This document shows positions 1-12,200 of a stretch of 64,000 nt of DNA, piece by piece. The translations under genes were made by a program, and so were the position numbers. Source of the stretch: Acanthococcus lagerstroemiae. Its lineage: Eukaryota; Arthropoda; Insecta; Hemiptera; Eriococcidae. The notes under the pieces are model-generated. The model did not search any database. It was not told where the DNA came from and was given only the letters and a program-made list of their open reading frames with translations. Every line of letters starts with the position of its first letter. Position 1 is the first letter of the stretch. Location: positions 69,694,914-69,758,913 of the forward strand of contig CM063109.1 in NCBI GenBank assembly GCA_031841125.1, written 5' to 3'.

Positions 1-3000
1 AGAAAACGATCGCAATCCCTATCACAGATGATAAACAGGACTGGAGAGAATAACGTTGTCCAAATCGAAAACAGGTCGACCACAGAAAACAAACGTGTCT
101 ATTTTTCGACGATTCGCCGAATATTCGACAAAATTTTCGAATCATCGAATGCAAATTACAAAATCGTATAATTTCGTTATCGCAAGACTGATAGCAATAC
201 CTAGTACTCGGTTATATAAGTGGTTATACCATCACAACAGAGATAGAAATTTCGTTTAAGTTAGCTAGTGGCAGTAAAAAAAATTTCCCGCGTTCTAGGC
301 TTTTCGATCTACGATATTTTTTTAGATGCACTGAAATGATTTGTTGAATGAATTCGAAGTATCATGCCTTATTTTTGGGTCACCAACGCTGCCTAAAAAG
401 TCTTACAAAAGGTGCTGTTATTCATCTTGTGTTCTAGGTGAGTACTTAAATCAAAAACGGCTTATCGAAATATCGTTTTCAAAAATCCGGTGTCATTTAT
501 GTGGAAATCGTGAGCGGTGCCTAAAAAGAATGCCTTATAGATTTGCCGGAGATGTTCTGAATCAACAAGTACATGTTTACGGCAAAGTTATTGTCCTAAT
601 AAACCCTCTTCCTCGCTTCGGCAACGATTTTCTTATCGCACTGGCTCCAATTTATTTTGAAATGCTATTTTTGGTTTGATTTTCGTCTTGACAGTACCAG
701 ATTATACGTCGAATTGATAGAGCATTCTGTCTCTTCTCGTATTAGTGACTATCAGAATCAGTTTAAGGTTCTAATCGAATTTACAAACGGGTGTTGTAGC
801 TTCCTATAGGTCTATAATTTCAACTAAATTGAAAAGACAACATTCGACTTGCGCATCTTGGTTGTAATTGAGGGGCTTACTGGAACTTAAGCGTAGATAC
901 ATGGGAGACAATGGGGGTAGTTGCTCCTTCCAGAGAAAAATATTGAAATCAAAAACGATTTACAAATATGGCAACGTTTTATAGAATTTCTAACGAGCTT
1001 GTTGGAGTCTTTCAATGAGTTTCAAGGTATCTTAAAGAAATGTGCATGAAAAAGTCCCGAAAGTTGTGCAATAGTCTTCAAGAGTTGTAGCGCCGAGGTT
1101 TGAACAGAAATAGTCTTACGGAGTTTTAAACAAGTTTTCGCGGATCTTAAATGAGTCTCGAAGAGTTTTAAAGGGTCTCGCGGTATTTCAAAAAGTTGTG
1201 ATCAAGGTTTGACGAGTCCAGATCCTGGCGTAGATACAGACGATTAGGGGCAACTTCCTCTCCCAGACAGAGAAATTGAAATTATTTAATTTAGTTAAAA
1301 TTATTCTATATGTGTAAATGCTTCCCCCAAAGACAAGAATGGCTCAGTGGCGACAAATAATCATTTTATAAGCTTCATTCATAAATAAGAAAACAGAATG
1401 TTGCTGAGAACTTGCTGATAAATGCTGACTTGGTTACAAATTAAGAAGTCTGAGAAAAGTAGGTATGCAAGAGTGGTAAAAATATTGATCAAGTCATTAA
1501 AGTTTTGTAGAGTCGTGAACAAATTTTAAACAATATTAACGAGTTAAAAAAAAAAAAAAAAAAAAAAACTATTACGAATTTAAAATGCTCTCAAGAAAGT
1601 ATAAAAAGTTCTTCACACCGTCGTACACAATTTTGAATTGTCTTGGCGAGCCACGAAAAAGTTTAGAAAATAAGCTTTAGAGAATAAATCAAGTTCAGGA
1701 AAACAAGTATTGAAGCATGTTAGGTAATCTTTTTTGATCCACTCACTTTTCCGGAAGAAAAAAATTGAATGATGGTGCGGTGAAAGATAAGAATTCTCCA
1801 AAAATATTGACCTACACGAAAATGTAGAGCATTGAGAAAATATAGCTTCACACCCTGGAAGGTTCTCAGTTAGATTAAGAAAATAATAAGCTGCACAAAT
1901 AGCTCAAAACTCCATGCACTTCTTCCTTTTTCCATTTAATTACATTCTTAAGGGATGATAAATGATCCAAATACTCAAATGGGAAGGGGAACATTTAATT
2001 TTTACATAATATACTGAAATACCTATCTTAGGATTACTTCCTAGATTCGTCGCTACCCTGATCAAGTCTGGAAGAGTCATAAACAGTTTTGGACCAAGTC
2101 TTGAACGCTATTATTGAATCTGAAGAAATCTTGGAAAAGCCTTGAAGTGTATCTTCCTGTTTTGAACTAGTATGAAAATATTCTCATTAGTCTCGATCCA
2201 TTCTTGAAGAGCAGTAAAAATTCTTTAATGAATCTTAAACAGTCTGCGAGTTTTGAAAAGAAAAACCTTAAAAAGTCTTAAACAAGGCTGAGAGATTCTT
2301 AAATGAGCATTGGAATGTCTTAGTTAGTTTCAAGGAATTTTTTGGATTATACGAATTTTTAATAGTTGTAAGCGTTATAAAAAGTCTGGACCATAATATG
2401 TCTCGAAGAGCCATAATCAAGCCTGAACGTGTCAAAGAAGGTCAAAAATGAATTTTGAACAGTTTTAGTGGGTGTTAAATAAGTGTGGAAAAGCGTTAAA
2501 GAGTTAGAGGAGTCTAAAAAATCTTTGCATTGCCATTGAATAATCTTACCTAATCTCCAGAATTTCTGTCCCCCATCCTTTTGAGAGGAGGAAAATTTGG
2601 TGGTATTATGATGAACAATGAAATTCGTCCGGTTAAAAATTCAGTCAGTGGAAAGAAATTGACATCACGGATTGGAAGGTTTTTATTTATAACGGAATTA
2701 AGAAAGCAGTCAGCAATACAAAAAAATCGTTTAAAAGTCTAAGTAGGTATGTACTAGGTACTCTTGTATCTACTCGTTCAAATACCATAGCGATGAGGGC
2801 GATATATAAGAATGTATTTTGACAATTATCTAAGTACTCGGGAGGAGGGAGTTGATAAAACTATGACTATGCTGATATGATTTTAACAGTCCCTCTCAGG
2901 ATGGCTCCATTGATAATCCTCTTTCGGAGCTGCATATATATATTTTTTTATCCCTTTCCCTGGATGAGTTAAATTGGATTCCTTTTTATAAGAAAGGAGA

Positions 3001-3682
3001 AACTTTTTCTTTAAGTGGGAAAAATTGTCCCTTTCTTTTCACTTGATGAGAAGGGCAGAAAATGATGTTGATACGACGAATACAGAATTTCAGGCTGACA
3101 AGCAAAATAAAAAGAAGTTCTTCACGTTTTAAAGTTACTAGATTTTTGCGAGGAGGCAAGTGACCACCAAAAAAGAAGTTCTTACGCGTTTGCAACATTT
3201 CTCGCTACTACTGCCTAACTCGGTTTTTCCCGGCTAACTTTTCCCCATTTGCGGTCCATCTGCTCGTGACTGAGAACTGGTTATGGTCTTCGACTCTTCG
3301 ATTTAACGAATTCCTCCGATTTCCATCATACTGACAACACTTTGCACAGTAGGAAATCATGTTACTCGAGTGCTCCTTTTTCAATCAATCTATCCTGGAG
3401 GGAAACAGGATGTGGGTGCCACCTCCTAATGTTTGTTTGGAAATTCTGTACTAGGCAAATTCTTGTATAGTCAGTCGTCGTAGTTGGAAAAGTGAAGACT
3501 TTTTTCTTCAACTAAAACTATTCACATTTTAAATTTTTACTCTGCAATTTTTTTGTTTATACCACCACCACCTGCCCTCCCCCCTCAGAATTGTTAGCTG
3601 CAGCCTTGACCCCATGACCTGATGCTGAAAATGAAATCTTGAAGTGACGTGTACTTGACCTACGTGTACGTTCTATTTTCAG
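1..3682. other. 5' flank without a recognised gene
   Basis: No reading frame here looks like a protein. About 1000-1230 and 2040-2530 hold degenerate repetitions of short words such as agtctt, gaagag and tttaaa, suggesting a decayed satellite. An A-run lies near 1549-1568. The upstream promoter and first non-coding exon of the DH44-like gene should lie in or before this stretch, but I could not place them. Confidence 0.5.
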
Positions 3683-3978
3683 GCGTGAGGTGGATATCGT
3701 CCATTTGAAGTATGTCAACCCATCACGGGATGTTTGTCATGGTATCATTGTTCGTATTATTGAGAAGCGTTTTGTCCTACTACGAAGATAATTCGGCCGA
3801 AAATGACGCGGAAGAATACGAAGAACTGAACAAGGGTGACGTGATGGGAGATGGCACGTTATGGAAGAGCAACGACGACACGTACACGTCGTATCCAGAA
3901 AATATAAAAGATATATTTTTGAAAAACGACCCTCAACTATTCCTGGTGACTTCGATGAATAGAAAACGTAACAACATG
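3683..3978 (+). CDS. DH44-like precursor, exon with start codon and signal peptide
   Basis: A pyrimidine-rich acceptor (ttctattttcag) ends at 3682, so this is not the first exon of the transcript: 3683-3711 is 5' untranslated and an upstream non-coding exon must exist. Translation starts at 3712, the first ATG after the acceptor. Residues 1-22 are Met followed by a Val/Leu/Phe-rich stretch ending VLS, a plausible signal peptidase site before YYED. Residues 23-45 are strongly acidic. The coding part is 267 bases (89 codons) and ends exactly at ATG|GTGAGT, a strong donor in phase 0. Start choice and exon limits are read directly from the sequence; assignment to the DH44 gene rests on the phase-compatible peptide exon downstream. 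Confidence 0.75.
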
Positions 3979-6212
3979 GTGAGTAATTAATTTTTTCCAA
4001 CCGATGAGTAGTGTTAGAAAGTAGCAGTATGGGTTACTCCGGTATACAGAGGGAAAATATGACGTCTCCGAAGATGAATGAGTGGGTAGTTTGGAAAAAA
4101 TTTACCTCGAACGCATCGGCGCGAATCGCAAAAGAGAGAAGTCTCGATTTTCTGTATCGATATGGTTTCATGGGATTCAATGCATCCTCTGCTCGTGAAT
4201 GCTGTTCAAAACTGAGCGTGCTTTTGTTTTCAAAATCGGCGAGTCTTACCTCCAACGACAAAGACGAATATTTATTTGCGTTTTAGGTACATTTTCTTCC
4301 CAGCAAAAGTGAGCTTTCAGACCGCGAATTTCCAAAAAGCTCTTGTAACTTGCGAGTTTCTTCTGATGGCAGGATCCTCTCGAGACTTCGAGTCACCAGA
4401 GCTGCAAATTTCAGCTAAGTAAATGAGAAAAGTTACGTTAAACCGTGTTCATCAAATTTATGAAAAGAATAAATTCATTTCTCGAAAATTAAACGACTTT
4501 GTTTCGAAATTCACGTTCCACAAGTCGATAAACTACAGCGAAAGCTGATATACAATTATTCTGGGAGATGAACTTTCACGTCGTATTATTGCGTTATTTT
4601 GGCACCACAAAAAGTAATAAAATATTTGAATAATAAGTGGGAAGAACAGAATTGCAATTCCTGAAGGAGAGTCCGCCATTTGAAGAGCATGGATTGACTG
4701 TATATGGTTTTCGTGACATCGCATTTCCTCGGTGTTTCGTTCTGGTTTATTTATGTACGTCAGTTCTTTAGGTTTCGTGAAAATTATATTGAAAATGCGC
4801 CTATTCGTATATTATTCGGAATTCTCGGGTCCTACTGCTGGAAGCTTCTTGCTGCGGTGGTGATCAATTCATGCGACATGATGAAAGGAGTGGATAGGTG
4901 GACAATGTAATTTCTTTAGTTAACTCTCGATTTGATATTGTTCCTCCGGGTACTTTCTTAGAAACCAGCCTCGTGTCGTGATCACTTTTACAGGAAAAGG
5001 GCAAATCATGGTCCGGTATAGAGGGGGAACAAGATAATCAATACTTCAACATGGGAATTTCATTGAAGGAGCAAAAAAAAACATTTTACTTTGACTTTTG
5101 TGTCTGAATTTGAAAACTGAAATCTTTCATGGACTTGCTCTCTCCCAACACTACAGGCATATTGGAAATCATTGTAGCATTATGAGAGTCGACATGACCT
5201 TATTATTTCAAACTTTCAAAATTCACATAAATTTGCGGACCAGCATTTTCATTTGCCAAAAAATAGTTGCACCTTTCAGTTCTTATCTGCTGAAGCGGGT
5301 TGCATGGACGAGAATTTCCTGTATAGTTTATTACGTGCTCATCACGCCAAAAATGAGCTTATAAGCTCCGAGAAATTTTCTCAGTTATCTTGGGCATCGA
5401 AAATTATGCTAGCATGCTCAGAAGGACTTAAGCAAGAGCCTAACAGCGTAAACAGGAAAAGTCTCTAGGGAAGAGGAAATCGGTTAAAAGTTAGTTAATA
5501 AAATGTGTGATGTACAAAGTTTCGCATAAATTTTGATTCAGCTAACACACACACACAAAATTAAATAAATAAATAAAGCTTTTAGGTCAAAGGTCTGAAA
5601 TGTTAATCGAGGAGCTGAAAAATTTTACGATTCCCACTGGCCCTGAAAAGGAGGTAATCCCTACATCATCTTTATTTACGCGCTGATAATAGTTCAGTTA
5701 TAGGAATTCAGTGTTGTATTCAGATAATTCAATACAGATGTCGTCGATAAGTACGGTCTTTATTATCCTAGGAAGTCCAGGTCTCAAATTGGAAATTCTT
5801 TCTCTCGAAATCCTACCCTTCAGCTGATAGTTAATTTTCAAAAAATTCCTTTTCCAAATTCAAGTTCGAATAGCAAAATCAAAATGACGAGTTTTTTTTT
5901 GTTATTTTACCTGCTTTAGGAAATTTATAAAGATTTATATTGTCATCATTGCATCTCCCTGGATCACAGACTACTTCTTTTTGGTAAGGTCTGTGGATTT
6001 GAGACGGCAGAACGTGGTTGTGTCGCGTTTGACAACATCGAGGAATCTCGGCTGTCCGCAGAATTGATTCTTATTATGTAGATCTTATCTGAAAATACAG
6101 ATCAATGTTAATAGACTATCGAAAGCGGCTCACCGTACCAAAAGTAAATCAGTGTCGTGATTTATACCGCAGGGCGATACTGGTAGGGGAGGACTTGAAG
6201 ACTACAGGGTAC

Positions 6213-6258
<46 letters not shown>

Positions 6259-9200
6259 AGAGAAATAAGATCAAAAATATGGTGTGTGGTCTGGTTGGCC
6301 GAGTGGAAAGCGCGCTGGTCTCAGAATTCGGAGATCCCGGGTTCGAGCTCACGTAGCAACTCGCTACATTTCGACCTAGGCTGGTTTTTCGGCAAGACGA
6401 GAAGAGGGCTAAGACAGCCCTAACAGCCTCCCCGACGTCTCTGAAGTAATACTCGAAAGGGCGGATTCCAGGGCTCGGGTTGAGTGTAAAATTAGAAACG
6501 AGTAATGAGGATCGAAAATAGCTCAAAACAAGTCAGTGCCAAAAGTTATCACTAAAGTTGTGATCCATTTTCGATTCTTTTTTTTTCAAATTTAACTATC
6601 TCCAGAACGGTAAATGTAAGGATGGTCCAAAGTAGTTATTTGGCATGGTATGACATAGAAATCAGGGATATAGGTTCGAATCGTTGAAATTCAACAGATC
6701 CATTTTTGGTGCAGAGGGAGTTACCGTGGCTCGTTGAAGAATTCGAGGACCCTCTGTAGAGCCGAGGGGTATTGTCTAATCGAAAAATAACTAAGTAATG
6801 TTTTAGCAGAAGGTTTACTTTACCTAGCCGTGATGAAGAAAAAAAAGTTATGTTCTTAGTAAGCCGCTACTGAAGTTAGAAAAAAAAAGGAAAAAAGGGA
6901 GCCATAATCGGCAGTCTGTACTCTAAAAACACCTATAAGCAAATCTGTACACATTCGCGGCAATGAGGTTGCCCGTGCACCAAATCAAAGATAATGCGCT
7001 ATAGTCTTATAGGTTATATGTAAGGGGGTCTGGTTGGCCGAGTGGATAGCGCGCTGATCTCAGAACTCGGAGGTACCGGGTTCGAGTCCACGTAGCAACT
7101 CGCTACATTTCGACCTAGGCCGGGTTTTCGGCAAGAAGCGAAGAGGCTAAGGTAGCCCTAATAGCTTCCCCGGCGTTTCTGAGGTAATGCTCGAAAGGGC
7201 GGATTCCAGGGCTCGAGTTGAGAGTAAAATTAGAAAAGAGATTATTGGTTATATGTATGTTGTGAGAAGACTATTTGGACATCTTATGTTTCATTTTTTT
7301 TTGTTGCTCAGTAACCTGAATTTTAAATTGTTGTACTCCCCTACCTCTGAAAAAAGAAACTTTCCAACGCCACTGACTCCTACTATTCAAGACACCTATC
7401 GTTTTCAGTCTTTCTATCAATTTCTTTTTGTTTTTTCTTTTAATTCTATTTCTCTTTATTAAAACGTGTGTACTCTTCTTTCTCCCACCTACGACAGCCT
7501 GCACTCCTGGTATGCTCTCTCTCCTAGGCTAGGAACTTACCGACTCACTGCCATTGTCATCGACTGAATCTATACCACTTTCCTCCTTGCCCCGTAAAAT
7601 CCTACAATATATACCCCCTTCTTCCCCTCCTTGGAAAAAATGCTCCATCCGAGTAATGTGGAACATGAAACACGAATCGCTGGAAAACTGGCGGCACAGA
7701 CACTTGACTCCATTCTGCATAGTTTCAAAGAATGAACATGCTGCTTTACTGATGGATTCAAAACAACGAATAAAATAGGAGCTGCTTACCTAATTGACAT
7801 CGAACTTACTACTTTTATACTACCAAGAATATCAAGCATACGTAATTACCGCGGAAATGTTTACAGTATACCAATGTTTACTGCGTCTACTAACGTCAGG
7901 CAGCTCAAAATTCAGTATATGTTCCGACTCGGAAGCCTCTCTGTTCGTGATCGAACGTTCTAAATCTGTCCGTGAAAGTGATCTAATCAGTAATATACAC
8001 TACCCGCTATACCCCTTGCACATTACGGGAAATGAAATAGCTTTCATAAGGGTACCAGCACACTGCGGTATCCCGAGGAATGAAATAGTCAACTTAGCTG
8101 CCCAGGCTACAGATCAGACTTCAGGTGGCATACCTCTCAACTTTTGTTGGATTCATGGAAAACAATGTGGAATAACGGCCTAGTAAGCTCAAAGCGCTCA
8201 AAAAGGATGAAATCAATTGGACCCCTCATCGGAACCCTACGCAACGCAAATCGCCAACTTGAAATAAGCGTCAACCGCATTCTTCTAGGACATACCAAAG
8301 TGACCCACCAATACATCTTCGATAAATCATCTCCTCCAGTGTGTTCTCACTGTATCGACCAGCGCCTTAGTTACGGACACATGCTCTCATTCTGTACCAA
8401 ACTTGGAGACCTAAACGTTGCTGAATTCAATCCCAAAGACCTGTAGAACCTACTCTCCTTCAACGCCGCTTACATCTAGACCTATAATTGTACTTAACTT
8501 CTATTATCCATCATTTATACTTGTACAAGTACATACTGTAGCTGGATGTAGTCATATGAAGGGTACAGAATCTAAACTCACATTTGCCATTTTACTTCAA
8601 CGGTGCAAATAGGCAAAATACTGTACACGAATGCGGGAATATCTTTGCTGCGCCTGTGAACGTGGAGTATGTTATACATATTGCACATTCACCAGGCGTA
8701 GCAAAGATATTCCTGCACCCGTGTACAGTATTTTGCCTGTTTGCGCCCTTGAAGTAAAATGGCAAATTTGAGTTTTGATTCTTTACCCTTCATATATTAT
8801 CATGGCAATAGATAACCCTTGAAGAAAAGAAAAAAAAAAAAAGTAGTACATATACACCCGCATTCTAGTTTTTCTATCGCTGGTTAGTGTTAGATTATGT
8901 GTGGATGTGCGCATCGTCCGAAAATTTAAAAATAAGAGCTGAAGTTTCTGTCCATACAAGTCTCGTGCAGTCGTAGGATGAATTACTTAGAATAAATTGA
9001 ATATTTTACGTTCCTGTCGCCACTCGAAATTATATGAGAATTTGATTGCCGTTAAGACAAATTAAATGGAATAGCCAACTTTCTGTCTCTGCTTTAAAAT
9101 AAGTTATTAAGTTAGGAAGATCGTTCAACTTGAAAATGACTGAATGTTTCCTAATTCACACAGGTTATTTCGGGCAGGGTTCACCTGATGTATACTGCCG

Positions 9201-12200
9201 TACAATTTGGAACACGAATTTGTCAAACGATTTCGCCATTTCGATTCTATTTTAATTCTAGCAGCTAAAAACGGGTGTGCTAAGCTAATAAAAGTGTTAA
9301 ATAGATGTCGGTTGAGAAGATACCTCTTCTTTACTCGAAACCATCTTTCAGTGAATACGAATTATTGTCAAGTGGGATTTAATTAGAGGGTAGCTTAGGA
9401 GAAATGGTCGGGTTTGGTATCTGTCTAAATCGTGACGAGAATAAACTTGTTCAAAGCTGCCGTAGGTAAATTCGCGATCCTTCATTTTGATCAAGTTGGA
9501 AGCTAACTTTTACGGAACAAATATAGGTAACTGTTGTAAAAGTCGCAAGGACAAATAGCTCGTGATTTGAATAAGTTTTAGATAGTGGAAAGCCCTTCCG
9601 TTTATTTCTTATAGGCTGGTGTATTCGATTTCTGAAGCTGCATCAGTGTAAATTGATTAGCATGTATCCAGGGTGTTGGCCGTATGAAGGCGGTTCATCC
9701 TCAATAAGATGGAAGATATTCGGAGCATATTCGGAGATGACAAGTTTAATATATCATGGAAAAGCTAAAACTAAATTTTGAAATCTTTTCCTGTTTCGCG
9801 CCGAGAAAAAGAACTCTGCTTGGAAATTCGGGGGGAAAAGGATATGTTTCTTTGATCGGTGATTCCATGTAGGATTTTTTATCTCCTGCTGCTTCCTGGT
9901 GCTACAGATTTGAATTTTGAATAAAAACAGTACCGAAAATGAGCTCAAGGAGCTTGAAAACCAGCGACAAACGCCTTGTTTTAGTGTTTTATTTTCTTTC
10001 TTCTAAATTCTATAAAACGCAGAGCGACACAATTTTTAAAACTAGTATTTAAGGGTTGGAGGGATTGAAAATAGGTTGAAGGAGGGGGAAGGAAATTTCT
10101 ATGGATGATGAGTATGGACATAGGGTTAGGGAGTAGTCGGCATTCTTCTCGAGTTCTTTGAAATTGATGGGAGGGAATGAATGTTACAAATTCTACATTT
10201 CCTCATAAAGCTTGTATTACTGTATGAGAATGTTTGCGATCGTTTCGAACTTTCTGTAACGACGTTTTGGAGGGAACTACGCAAAAATAGTAAAATAATT
10301 TTCTCCAAGTAGAATTCAACGAAAAACGATTTTGGCTGTACCTTTTTCTCGTAATGGTGACAGCGTTGTCGAAATTTTTGACAAAACCTGATTCTTGTAG
10401 TCCGTTTAGCCTCCTGTGAGAATTATGCTTCGCTGCTGGGATCACTGAAAACTTTTATTACGTTGATTAGGGCATCAATCCAAAGAGATTTGTAAGAAAA
10501 ATCTTTGCCGAAAATTTTGTCTAACAAACCTCTTTTTTTATCATCAGAATGGCTAATTAGAGAGGAAACATGAATTTTCTTATGAAAATAGGAAATCATG
10601 TTGATTCTGAAGACATAAAAGGATCAATTTTAAGGTTCAAGCCCACTCATCAGACTCCTTCGAGTCCACAGTTGTAGTAAAAGAGGGGGTTAAAATCAGA
10701 GTTTAACCTGGAACTAGCTGAGTGTGGTACAAAAATACAAACAGAAATTTGAAATGCATATCCGGATTCTGTGTGAAAAATTAATGGGAGAAAGATGATT
10801 TTTTTTAAATTCGATAAAAATTCAATTTTGAAGGTAGGAACAATCTTTTTTCTAGAAAATGTTTGGAATTTAATATATTTTTACGACATCTGAGTGATGG
10901 CCACCTCACTCTTTTTGGTATGGATGTTTTTGCGCAATATAGTGATTTTGGAAAAAGCCTTATTTAAATACCATGTTGTACTTTAAAATTTATGTGGCGT
11001 GGATTTTTGCCATACTCGTATTAAAAATATTTAAAAAATCAGGTCGGCGTTTTAGATCATATAATGAAGAGATCTGGCAGATCAGATCATCGCCCCGATG
11101 TAGAAGAAACATCATTATCCTGATTTAGAAAATTTCTAAAATAAATACCACTCTAATCTCCATGATCCTTGCCAAAAGTTGAATGGGCATTGAACAAAAG
11201 GCGGTGAAATTATGTTGAAATACGCTTTTTATTCTCGAAAGTAAAGAAAGTTGTTGATATCAGAAAAGCAAAGTGGATTGTATGTTTGCAAAAATCAAAC
11301 AAAAAAGTATGAAAAAATTCGAGAGATGACTACGTTTTCGAACATGCGACTGCGAGAGCAATTAATAGTATACTGACGAAAAAAAAGGAAAACTTGTACA
11401 TAGATGCATGAAACAGTTTAAACATGAAGGTAAAATATAACATTAGAATAATAAAGGTGTCATAGTTACGACTCAATAGATCTGTATTAGTTTTCTAGTA
11501 GGTACACATATACATCTTGTGGATTGTAATACTAAAAGCGACATCTTCCATATCGCTTTGTTTGTAAAATGCATTTAAGTAAATGTAAAATCTTCCTCGG
11601 ATACTTGAAATCTGCAAATATTCGTAATGTATTTTGATGGCGAATTTACACGCCAACCCATATTCTATACCAAGTTTCGGAAAAACTTTATCTAAAGCTT
11701 CCGAAGAAACTCGAGAATATTTTACGACTTTATTACACGAAGACAAGTTTTTAACGATTGCATTTTTTCCTGATTCAATAAAACTGTGTGACTTCAACTG
11801 TCATCAGTTTCTAGATTACACTGCACTCTTGTAAAACTGCGGGACAAAAAGAGATCAAAAGACGAATTATTCTACGGAATACTCTGGGTAAAGTTTTGCT
11901 ATTTAAAATTTCATTTTGAAAAATAATAAGCCGTTTTTCACCCACATGTAGTTCGAAACGCATTTTTAGTGAACTGACCAGAATTGGCATCGGCTCAAGA
12001 TCGGACGCCATATCAACTTATAGCTCCAACACCGAACCACGATGACAGTATTTCAATGTCGATTATATTTTTAATTAAAGTTTGACGGCACTTACTGCTT
12101 TATAACCAAAGGGCTGTTGTAATTTATAAATATAGACTGGAAACTACAAACGATATTTTAAAATTTTTATATTATCTCCTGAACTGGAACTTAAACTAAA

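Noticed and set aside
4011..4286. 91-codon + strand frame just after the DH44 signal exon
   Set aside because: It begins after a strong donor, has no recognised motif, and a similar-length frame runs on the opposite strand. Treated as intron.
6149..6526. 125-codon minus-strand frame
   Set aside because: Made of the GA microsatellite (Leu-Ser run) and the SINE copy read backwards.
6288..7100. Functional tRNA genes at the SINE heads
   Set aside because: Repeated with a common non-tRNA body and not followed by polymerase III terminators at the tRNA end.
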